Positions 1 through 7,095 of a stretch of 13,659 nt of DNA are shown here, piece by piece (positions within the stretch are counted from its first letter, which is position 1; each line of letters begins with the position of its first letter). A program made the position numbers and the translations under genes. The DNA comes from CAVVWJ01 sp964475685 (GTDB lineage: Bacteria; Gemmatimonadota; Gemmatimonadetes; Gemmatimonadales; GWC2-71-9): NCBI GenBank assembly GCA_964475685.1, contig CAYYXP010000136.1, forward strand, positions 1 through 13,659, in the 5' to 3' direction. Under the pieces are notes generated by a model. It did no database searches, had not been told where the DNA came from, and saw only the letters and a program-made list of their open reading frames with translations.

Positions 1-1036
1 GGGTGACGCAGTGGAAGGCGCCCAGCCCCCAGACGAGGTCAGTGCAGTCCGCTCCCACAATCTCGCGACCGGGGAAGAGAGACTGGAGGGTGGCTGCCGC
101 GACGGCATCCCGCTCCGGATCGTAGGTCGGGAGCATCACGACCCCGTTGGCGATGTAGAAATTCGCGTAGCTGGCCGGCAGTCGCTGGCCGTCCTGGTAG
201 AGTGGCCGTGGCATCGGAAGGGTCACGATGCGTAACGGCCGGCCATCCTGATCGGTCATCGCACGGAGCCGCTCCAGGTTCGCCTGGAGCGGCTCGTAGT
301 TTTCGTCGACCGGATCGTCCTCGATCACCGTCACCACGGTATCAGGACTCACGAAACGGGTGATGTCGTCCACGTGTCCGTCGGTGTCGTCGCCCACGAT
401 GCCGTCGCCCAACCAGAGAATCTTGGAGACGCCGAGCCAGGCCCGCAGGTACGCTTCGATGTCACCGCGATCGAGCAGCGGATTTCGGTTGGGGTTGAGC
501 AGGCAGGCTTCGGTGGTCAACAGCGTGCCCATCCCGTTCACGTCGATTGATCCGCCCTCCAGGATGATCCCCGGTTCGTGCAGCGGGAGGCCCAGCTCCC
601 CGGCGATGCGCCGCGGCACCACGTCGTCCAGGTCGAACGGCGGATACTTTCCTCCCCAGGCGTTGTACCCCCAGTCGAGGATCGCCTGCTCGCTGCCGGA
701 GCCGGCGCCGCGCTGCACGAAGATGGGGCCGTGGTCGCGGCACCAGGCGTCGTTGGTGGGATTGTGGTGGAAGAAGATCCGGCTCCGGTCGGCGCCGGCG
801 GCGTCGAGGGCGCGGAGCGCGTCCACCTCCATCGCCGGGCCGGCCACATTGATGTGGACCTCTTCATGCGCGGCAAGATGGCGGGCGAGTGTCGCGAAGA
901 TGCCGGGCACCGGCTCGAATTTCCCCGGCCAGGTGGCCTCGTTGTGGGGCCAGCTCAGCCAGGTGCCGCGGTGCGGCTCCCACTCGGCGGGCATGCGGTA
1001 GCCCAGGGGGCGGGGAAGACGTCCGGCGTTCCCCAC
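1..1036 (-). CDS. aguA: Agmatine deiminase (agmatine iminohydrolase), C-terminus cut by window edge
   Basis: This enzyme hydrolyses agmatine to N-carbamoylputrescine and ammonia, the first step of the agmatine route to putrescine; it is cytoplasmic. It belongs to the peptidyl-arginine-deiminase-like (PAD_porph) family. Seen in the translation: GYRMPAEWEPH near the N-terminus, NDAWCRDHGP at residues 95-104, LEGGSIDVNG in the middle, DDTDGHVDD with the catalytic-type His at about 221, and GLGAFHCVT at the very end with the nucleophile-type Cys at about 343. In this family that Cys lies close to the C-terminus, so only about 10-25 residues should be missing beyond base 1. I chose the GTG at 1036, which begins 2 nt after the aguB stop, because homologues carry a short segment before GYRMPAEW. 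An ATG at 994 is the alternative. There is no clear Shine-Dalgarno sequence, so coupling to aguB is likely. Identity is firm; the start is less sure. Confidence 0.95.
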   Translation of the reverse strand, partial: MGNAGRLPRPLGYRMPAEWEPHRGTWLSWPHNEATWPGKFEPVPGIFATLARHLAAHEEVHINVAGPAMEVDALRALDAAGADRSRIFFHHNPTNDAWCRDHGPIFVQRGAGSGSEQAILDWGYNAWGGKYPPFDLDDVVPRRIAGELGLPLHEPGIILEGGSIDVNGMGTLLTTEACLLNPNRNPLLDRGDIEAYLRAWLGVSKILWLGDGIVGDDTDGHVDDITRFVSPDTVVTVIEDDPVDENYEPLQANLERLRAMTDQDGRPLRIVTLPMPRPLYQDGQRLPASYANFYIANGVVMLPTYDPERDAVAAATLQSLFPGREIVGADCTDLVWGLGAFHCVT

Positions 1037-1038
1037 GG

Positions 1039-1926
1039 TCAGTCGAGATACCGCTGGGTGATGTCCTGGTAGGCGTCGATGCGGCGGTCCCGCAGGAAGG
1101 GCCAGTGGGTGCGGGTCTCGTCCACCTTCCCGAGATCGCAGGTGGCGGTGAGAACTTCCTCGCCTTGGCCGCCCTTTACCAGGATGCTGCCTCCCGGGTC
1201 GGAGACGAAACTTCCTCCCCAGAACTCGATGCCGCCCTTCGGGTCACCCTCGTGGCCCACCCGGTTGACCGCGCAGACGAAGACGCCGTTCGCGATGGCG
1301 TGACTCCGCTGGATCGTCTCCCAGGCCGCCTGCTGCTGAGGTCCATGTTCCAGCTTTTCCGCCGGGAGCCAGCCGATGGCGGTCGGGTAGAAGAGAATCC
1401 GGGCCCCGCTCATCGCGGTGAGCCGGGCGGCCTCGGGATACCACTGGTCCCAACACACCAGGACGCCGATCCGTCCGAACCGGGTGTCCCAGCTCCTGAA
1501 CCCCAGGTCTCCGGGGGTGAAGTAGAACTTCTCGTAATAGAGCGGGTCGTCGGGGATGTGCATCTTCCGGTACTTGCCGAGGTAGCGCCCGTCCGCGTCG
1601 ATGATCGCCGAGGTGTTGTGATACAACCCTTCGGCACGCTTCTCGAAGAGCGACGGGATGATCACCACGCCCAGTTCCGCCGCCAAGGCGCCGAGCGCCG
1701 TGGTGGACGGTCCGGGCACCGGCTCGGCGAGCGAGAAATGTCCGTGGTCTTCCGTCTGGCAGAAGTATTGGCTCCGGAAGAGCTCCTGCAGACATACGAT
1801 TTGCGCGCCGCGCCCGGCCGCCTCCCGGATGCCCTGGACGGCCTTGCTCATGTTCTCCCCGGCGTCCTCGACGCACGCGTGCTGGACGAGGCCGAGGGTG
1901 ACGGAAGTTGCGGCGGCGTCTGTCAT
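1039..1926 (-). CDS. aguB: N-carbamoylputrescine amidohydrolase
   Basis: This 295-residue nitrilase-superfamily enzyme hydrolyses N-carbamoylputrescine to putrescine, CO2 and ammonia, the step after agmatine deiminase. The Glu-Lys-Cys triad is visible: Glu48 in CLQELF, Lys121 in YRKMHIPDDP and Cys158 in VLVCWDQWYPEAAR. LYYEKFYFTPGD and the C-terminal THWPFLRDRRIDAY match the AguB subgroup rather than general amidases. The ATG at 1924-1926 overlaps the stop of the upstream GH57 gene as ATGA, and the length then fits the family (about 290-300 residues). A longer reading from 2079 would only add shadow sequence of the GH57 gene. No Shine-Dalgarno sequence precedes the ATG, so translation is probably coupled to the gene before it. 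The next gene, aguA, starts about 2 nt after the stop, giving a complete agmatine-to-putrescine pair. Confidence 0.97.
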   Translation of the reverse strand: MTDAAATSVTLGLVQHACVEDAGENMSKAVQGIREAAGRGAQIVCLQELFRSQYFCQTEDHGHFSLAEPVPGPSTTALGALAAELGVVIIPSLFEKRAEGLYHNTSAIIDADGRYLGKYRKMHIPDDPLYYEKFYFTPGDLGFRSWDTRFGRIGVLVCWDQWYPEAARLTAMSGARILFYPTAIGWLPAEKLEHGPQQQAAWETIQRSHAIANGVFVCAVNRVGHEGDPKGGIEFWGGSFVSDPGGSILVKGGQGEEVLTATCDLGKVDETRTHWPFLRDRRIDAYQDITQRYLD

Positions 1927-3860
1927 GGGGCTGAATGATAAATCTCGACCATGGCCTCGCCTAGCCGGATGGGCCACCGGAGGGTGACCGACTCGCCCTG
2001 CCGGGTCCGGTCGAGCCCTCGTTCGGACTTGGCGACGGTCTCGATGGCGTAGCGCCATTCGTCGGCGGGGGGCGTGCACCGGAGCTCCAGATCCCCCGCG
2101 ATCGAGAACTCGGGCGCGAAGAGGTCCTCGGGGTCGGCAATCGAAGTGTCCCAGGAGTAGCTCAGCGTGATCCGTCCGTCCGGCTCGAACCGGAACCGCT
2201 TGCTCAGCCCTTCCCGACCTCCCTCAGAGACGCACTCGACCTCCAGGCCCTCCGCTCGGCGGGAGACGGTGCATTCGCAGCGGCGTCGCGCCCAGGAGAG
2301 CACCGGCCAGTAGGCGCCCCGCGCGTAGTCGCCGGCGGCGACACCCCTCGGCAGGACCCGCTCGAGCACGAGGGCCCGGTCCTCGGAGTCGAGCGGTGGC
2401 CTCTCGTCGAGCCGGACGCCCGCCTCGATGTCATGGATGCTGGCGGCCCCGCCGTCGGAGTTGCCGCCGGACTCGGCCCGGCGCTCGAGTGCCAGGTCGT
2501 GATACGCCTCGCGCCGGCGGGTGAGAACATTGGCGTAGTTGATGCCCCGGGCGAAGACGGTGTACTCCTCGATGGCGCCACCCCGGTGCGGGCTCACCAG
2601 CGCGGAGAAGGCGGCGGAGTGGATCCAGATCTCCTCGTGCCCGTCGCCGTCGAAGTCGAGCCGCTCCCAGGCCAGTTCCTCGCCCTGCCGGAGCGCGCCT
2701 TCCGCGGCGGCGAGATTCCGCCAGACGGCATCCCGGAGATGCGGCAGGTACAACCCGCCGAAGACGCCGTGCCAGTAGGCGTCGTTGCACTGGGCGCGGC
2801 CGATGGCCCTCCTCACCTCGGCGTTCTCGCCCCTGGCCCTGCTCAGCGCGGAGATCGCCTGCATCTTCTTGTGCATCCGGTTCGACTCGGAGTACTTGAC
2901 GAAGAAGTTGCACCAGTGAGCCCCGCGTATCAGGGCCCCGTCCGGACCGGCGGCGCGCGCTTCGCCGAGATCGCGCTCCAGGCGCTGCAGGCGGATCGCC
3001 GCGTCGGGCGGCAGCGACCAGCTCTCCATTTCCCGGTAGGAGCAGGTGGGGAGATAGGCGATGCCGCCACTCGGCACCGCCACCAGCGCCTCGTCCAGCC
3101 GGCTCAGCCGGACCTCACCGCTTTCCGCCAGTCGCCCGATCGTCGCGATGAACCGGTCCAGCCATCCCTGTCCGTAGACCCAATCCTTGGTGCCCGGCCA
3201 CCCACCGAACTTTTCTCCGTCGTCCGCCAGCACCGCGAGGCCGTGGCCCGCGCCGCGCAGCTCCCGCAGATAATCGGCGGTCTCCTCCGGCGGCCGGAAC
3301 GGGATCAGGTAGCGGAGCCGCTCGTCTATGGGGAAGAGGGCGACGCGCTTGCCGTCGCTCTCCGTCCAGAAGGGGGCATGGAGCTGCTCGGCGCGAAAGC
3401 CGGTGGCCAGGAAGTGGCGGTCGTCCACGAGGACGTAGCGAACGCCGGCGTCGGAGAGGTCGGCCGTGAGATCGGGTTCCCAGACGCGCTCGGTGAGCCA
3501 GAGGCCGGTGGCCTCGACGCCGAACCGCGCGCGGACGGCCTCCCGCATCCACTGGACCTGCTCCACCCGGTCGCGCCGGGGGAGCGAGGCGAGCACCGGT
3601 TCGTAAAAACCTCCGAGGAGGATCTCCACCTGTCCGTCGGCGGCAAGCCGCCCGAGCCGGTCGAGGTACCCGGGCTCGTGTGCCTCCAGCCACTCGAGGA
3701 GGGGGCCGGACAGGTGCAGGACGATGGGGAGGAACCCGCGATCGGCGAGGGTGTCGAGCAGCGGACGGTAGACATCCTCGACATGCTGCGCGAAGACGTG
3801 GTCGAAGTTGCCGACCGGCTGGTGGAGGTGGATTCCGAAGGCGAAGCGGATCGGCGTCAT
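1923..3860 (-). CDS. GH57 4-alpha-glucanotransferase / alpha-amylase-like protein
   Basis: This 645-residue protein aligns by eye along its whole length with the archaeal GH57 4-alpha-glucanotransferase type (Thermococcus litoralis TLGT, about 660 residues). It would transfer or hydrolyse alpha-1,4-glucan segments in the cytoplasm. Seen: FGIHLHQPVGNFDHVF at the N-terminus (GH57 region 1), GGFYEPVLASLP at 83-94, the nucleophile Glu124 in WLTERVWEPD, and the acid/base Asp214 in LADDGEKFGGWPG. Both sit at almost the same numbers as in TLGT (E123, D214). AQCNDAYWHGVFGGLYLPHLR and the C-terminal beta-rich half correspond to the DUF1925/DUF1926 regions. There is no signal peptide. The ATG at 3860 lies 2 nt after the branching-enzyme stop, and the TGA overlaps aguB. 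Sequence alone does not settle transferase versus hydrolase activity; I favour glucanotransferase. It may recycle short malto-oligosaccharides left by phosphorylase. Confidence 0.93.
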   Translation of the reverse strand: MTPIRFAFGIHLHQPVGNFDHVFAQHVEDVYRPLLDTLADRGFLPIVLHLSGPLLEWLEAHEPGYLDRLGRLAADGQVEILLGGFYEPVLASLPRRDRVEQVQWMREAVRARFGVEATGLWLTERVWEPDLTADLSDAGVRYVLVDDRHFLATGFRAEQLHAPFWTESDGKRVALFPIDERLRYLIPFRPPEETADYLRELRGAGHGLAVLADDGEKFGGWPGTKDWVYGQGWLDRFIATIGRLAESGEVRLSRLDEALVAVPSGGIAYLPTCSYREMESWSLPPDAAIRLQRLERDLGEARAAGPDGALIRGAHWCNFFVKYSESNRMHKKMQAISALSRARGENAEVRRAIGRAQCNDAYWHGVFGGLYLPHLRDAVWRNLAAAEGALRQGEELAWERLDFDGDGHEEIWIHSAAFSALVSPHRGGAIEEYTVFARGINYANVLTRRREAYHDLALERRAESGGNSDGGAASIHDIEAGVRLDERPPLDSEDRALVLERVLPRGVAAGDYARGAYWPVLSWARRRCECTVSRRAEGLEVECVSEGGREGLSKRFRFEPDGRITLSYSWDTSIADPEDLFAPEFSIAGDLELRCTPPADEWRYAIETVAKSERGLDRTRQGESVTLRWPIRLGEAMVEIYHSAP

Positions 3861-3862
3861 GG

Positions 3863-5572
3863 TCAGCCGAGGGCCATCGAGCGGGAGCCCCCCAGCGCGG
3901 CCGCGACCGCGGGAATCACATCGGGGAAGAGGTGGTCCCGCTTGGCGAGCACCTCCGCCCGGCGCTGCGCGGGTCCGAGGGCGTCGCCGCTCCCGTCGGC
4001 CAGCGCCGCGACGAGCGCCTCCGCGTCGGAGCAATGCTCCACGAAGCGGCGCTCGGCGTAGTCGGCGGCCGCGCCGGTGGAGATGATGAACTGCCAGTCC
4101 GACGACTGCGCCAGGAGAAGCTCGCGCGTGGCCTGCTCGAGCACCGGTCTCGCCGCCGGCGAGGCGAGGGCGCGGGGCGCGGCGTCCCAGAACGCCGCTT
4201 CCAGGGGCCAGAGGCGCTCCCAGGTCCAGGCGGTCCGATCGCCGAGCCACATGGAGAAATCGCCGTTGGCTCCCCACGATCCCGCCGGCAGCCGGATGCC
4301 GGCCCGCGCGGGATACTCGGCGAGGTGGCGGGAAGCGGTGACCGGCCGTACCACTTCCGGGCGTTGCGCGAGGGCCCGGAAGGTGGCGGACAGGAAGGAG
4401 GGCCCCTCGAACCACCAGTGGCCGAACAGTTCCGTGTCGAAGGGTGCCACGATCACCTTGCCGCGGGGGCGCTGTTCCTCGCCGGCGATTTCGCCGAGGA
4501 TGCCGGTGAAATGGTCTGCGTGGCAGCGGGCGCGGCACTGCGCCGCGTTGGGATCGTAGATCCCCTTTGCGCCGAGATCGACGCCGGGGCCGGTCACCTT
4601 CCAGAACTTGAGCCCGCCGGGCCACCGCATCTTGTGGAACTCGAGGTAGGCCTCGTCGCCGGGGTAGCCCTCGAACCGGCTCCACACCTGCATGGACGAG
4701 CGAGGGTCCCTCACGAATGCCGCAATGCCTGCCGCGCCGCGCGTGTGCGCCACCCGGTAGGCCTGGTGCGGCGAACGCCGCGGCACGTCAGCCATCGGAA
4801 GCTCATCCGCGTCCCGCACTACCGGGTCTCCGCTCGGGTCGCCCGAGAGCCCCAGCGGCCGGCCGGCGGCCGCCAGGTGAGAGTCCACGAAGAAGTACCG
4901 GAAGCCGGCGTCGGCCAGGTGCTCCTCGATGCCCCGGCGCACTCCGGTGCGGGGCGCGGTGGGCCACGGCTCCCACGGCCCGCGCGGCCGGTAGGCGCAT
5001 TCCGGCAGCCAGCAACCCACCGGGGCCCGGCCGAAGAGACGGCGGTGCTCCGCGGTGCCCACGGCGAGCTGGAGCCGGATGCTCTCGTCGCGCGCCAGAA
5101 GCGGCAGGAAGCCGTGGGTCGCCGCGGAGCCGATGATCTCGATCCGGCCGGCGGCCTCCAGCGCGCGGAAGGCGCCGATCAGGTCGCCTCCAGTCTCGCG
5201 GAAGCGCCGGCGGAGCCGGAGGAGCCGATCGCGCCAGAACTCGAGCAACGGCAGCAGCGCCCGGTCGCCGGTGGCGGCGAGGGACGCCGGGGCCTCGGCG
5301 CAGGTGGTGAGCCGCTGCTCGAAGAAGGCTTCCATCTCCTTCACGAACTCCGGGCTCGCGAGCTGGTTGGCGAGCACCGGCGTGATGCCGATCGTCAGCG
5401 GCGCTGGAATCGCGTCCGCCGCGAGCTCGTGCAGCACCTCGAGGAGCGGCAGGTAGGTGTCCACCGCCGCCTCGCACAGCCAGTCGCTCCCGTGCGGCCA
5501 CCGACCGTGATTGAGGACGTAGGGAAGGTGGCTGTGGAGGGTGAAGACGAGGTCCGGCTGTGCCCGGCTCAT
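3863..5572 (-). CDS. GH57 1,4-alpha-glucan branching enzyme (DUF1957 type)
   Basis: This 569-residue enzyme is predicted to form alpha-1,6 branches in glycogen by cutting an alpha-1,4 chain and reattaching it. It is the GH57 counterpart of GH13 GlgB. Seen: FTLHSHLPYVLNHGRWPHG at the N-terminus (GH57 region 1), GSAATHGFLPLL at about 148-159, the nucleophile-type Glu191 in GCWLPECAYRP, the acid-type Asp379 in APFDTELFGHWWFEG, and GANGDFSMWLGDRTAWTW toward the end. A helical DUF1957 C-terminal domain follows. The Thermus and Thermococcus GH57 branching enzymes share the PEC and FDTELFGHWW motifs. The ATG at 5570-5572 overlaps the glycogen synthase TGA as ATGA and lacks a Shine-Dalgarno sequence. 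The tryptophan-rich C-terminal region and the position next to glgA favour branching enzyme over amylase. A related hydrolase role is possible but less likely. Confidence 0.93.
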   Translation of the reverse strand: MSRAQPDLVFTLHSHLPYVLNHGRWPHGSDWLCEAAVDTYLPLLEVLHELAADAIPAPLTIGITPVLANQLASPEFVKEMEAFFEQRLTTCAEAPASLAATGDRALLPLLEFWRDRLLRLRRRFRETGGDLIGAFRALEAAGRIEIIGSAATHGFLPLLARDESIRLQLAVGTAEHRRLFGRAPVGCWLPECAYRPRGPWEPWPTAPRTGVRRGIEEHLADAGFRYFFVDSHLAAAGRPLGLSGDPSGDPVVRDADELPMADVPRRSPHQAYRVAHTRGAAGIAAFVRDPRSSMQVWSRFEGYPGDEAYLEFHKMRWPGGLKFWKVTGPGVDLGAKGIYDPNAAQCRARCHADHFTGILGEIAGEEQRPRGKVIVAPFDTELFGHWWFEGPSFLSATFRALAQRPEVVRPVTASRHLAEYPARAGIRLPAGSWGANGDFSMWLGDRTAWTWERLWPLEAAFWDAAPRALASPAARPVLEQATRELLLAQSSDWQFIISTGAAADYAERRFVEHCSDAEALVAALADGSGDALGPAQRRAEVLAKRDHLFPDVIPAVAAALGGSRSMALG

Positions 5573-7095
5573 CGAGCGGACACCGACCGGGCCAGCGCCC
5601 GGCGGTACACATCGAGGTAGGTGGCGACGGAGCGCTCCCAGCTGAAGTCGCGGGCCATGCCGCGGCGCATCATCGCGGTCCACTGCAGGGTGTTCTCGTA
5701 GCACTTCATCGCGCGGAACCCCGCTTCCTCGAATGCGGCGGGCGTGTAGGCCACGAAGGAGAAGCCGGTCCGCCCGTTGTCCACCGTGTCGGCGAGCCCG
5801 CCGACATTGCGGACGATGGGCGGCGAGCCGTACCGCTGGGCGCGCATCTGGGTGAGTCCGCACGGCTCGTAGAGCGACGGCATGAGGAAGATGTCAGCGC
5901 CCGCCATCAGCCGGTGTTCCAGGCGGTCGGTGAAATCGAGCTGGACCGCCACCTGGTCCGGCGCGGCCGAGGCGAGATCCACCAGCGCCTGCTCGTATCG
6001 TTGCTCGCCGGTGCCGAGAAAAACGAACTGGGCGCCGGAGGAGAGGAGCTTCCTCGCCTGCAGGATGAGATCGAGTCCCTTCTGGGTCACCAGGCGCCCG
6101 GTCATTCCGAACAGCGGGGCGCGCTTCCGCTGCGGCAGGCCGAACGAGCGCTGGAGCGCCGCCTTGCACCGCGTCTTCCCCTCGAGATTCTCGGCGGAGT
6201 AGGTCGCCGTGATCAGGGGATCGTTGGCCGGGTTCCAGACGTGGCTGTCGATGCCGTTGAGCACGCCGACGAGGCGGTCGCCCAGCTCCAGAAACACGTC
6301 GTGCAGTCCGAAGCCGCCGCCCGGCGTCCCCAGCTCGCGCGCCTGGGTCGGACTGACCGTGGTGACGAAGTCGGCGAAGACCACGCCGCCCTTCAGGAAA
6401 TTGAGCTTGCCGTACCACTCGAGCTGGCGCCAGTTGTAGACCGACCAGGGGAGGCCGATGTCGGGCACCGCGTCCGGCGGGAAGTGCCCCTGGTAGCCCG
6501 GATTGTGGACCGAGAGCACGGTGGAGGCCGTTTGCGCGAAGCGCTCGCTCGCAAAGGTGGTCCGCAGGTAGACCGGGAGGAGCGCGGTGTGCCAGTCGTG
6601 GGCATGCAGGAGCAGCGGCCCCGACACCAGCCGCGGAAGCGCCGTCAGCGACGCGAGCGCGAAGAACGCGAAGCGCCGGAAGTTGTCGGGATAGTCCACG
6701 GCGTTCTCGCCATAGATGCCCGGGCGGTTGAAGAACTCGCGATGCTCGACGAAGTACACCTGGGGCCCCGACACCTGGCCGGCCACCCGGAAGATCCTCG
6801 CCTCCTCCTTGCGCGGCCCCACCGGCACGAGAAAGGGAGGCCCCACCGGCTCGAGGTCGGGATCGATGTCGCGCACCGTGCGGTAGAGCGGCAGGATGAC
6901 CGCGACGTTGAGTCCCGCCGCCTGCTGGAAGGCCGCGAGGCCGCTCACCGCCTCGGCGAGCCCCCCGGTACGCGCGTAGGGGGAATACTCCGCCGTCACG
7001 TGCACGACGGTGACCGGCTGGCCGCCGGACGCGAGGAGCGGAGGCGGAGAGAAGACGGGGCGGCCGGTCAGTTCAGGCGGTGGGTGGATCGTCAC
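5569..7095 (-). CDS. glgA: Glycogen synthase (GT5, ADP-glucose type)
   Basis: This cytoplasmic enzyme transfers glucose from a sugar nucleotide, normally ADP-glucose, to the non-reducing end of an alpha-1,4-glucan. Seen from the chosen start (508 residues): VVHVTAEYSPYARTGGL at 30-46, HAHDWHTALLPVYL near 164-177, SVHNPGYQGHF, VLNGIDSHVWNP, TGRLVTQKGLDLI with Arg334 and Lys339, and SLYEPCGLTQM with Glu410, the equivalent of E. coli Glu377. VGGLADTV follows in the GT-B C-terminal domain. The usual KTGGL lysine is arginine here (RTGGL, 42-46). I chose the GTG at 7095, which overlaps glgP by 23 bp and gives about 28 proline-rich residues before the first strand. A GTG at 7005 would give a conventional N-terminus but a 67-nt gap. 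Neither has a strong Shine-Dalgarno sequence. An in-frame ATG at 7311 is rejected because it lies deep in glgP. GlgC, which would supply ADP-glucose, is not in the window. Confidence 0.95.
   Translation of the reverse strand: MTIHPPPELTGRPVFSPPPLLASGGQPVTVVHVTAEYSPYARTGGLAEAVSGLAAFQQAAGLNVAVILPLYRTVRDIDPDLEPVGPPFLVPVGPRKEEARIFRVAGQVSGPQVYFVEHREFFNRPGIYGENAVDYPDNFRRFAFFALASLTALPRLVSGPLLLHAHDWHTALLPVYLRTTFASERFAQTASTVLSVHNPGYQGHFPPDAVPDIGLPWSVYNWRQLEWYGKLNFLKGGVVFADFVTTVSPTQARELGTPGGGFGLHDVFLELGDRLVGVLNGIDSHVWNPANDPLITATYSAENLEGKTRCKAALQRSFGLPQRKRAPLFGMTGRLVTQKGLDLILQARKLLSSGAQFVFLGTGEQRYEQALVDLASAAPDQVAVQLDFTDRLEHRLMAGADIFLMPSLYEPCGLTQMRAQRYGSPPIVRNVGGLADTVDNGRTGFSFVAYTPAAFEEAGFRAMKCYENTLQWTAMMRRGMARDFSWERSVATYLDVYRRALARSVSAR

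Noticed and set aside
360..1938. Plus-strand frames over the aguA and aguB region (360-1001, 578-1072, 889-1938)
   Set aside because: The opposite strand carries complete motifs of agmatine deiminase and N-carbamoylputrescine amidohydrolase in a continuous frame, and the plus frames resemble nothing.
1923..4685. A 920-residue GH57 protein starting at 4685
   Set aside because: The extra N-terminal part is out-of-frame branching-enzyme DNA. The ATG at 3860 gives the exact family N-terminus.
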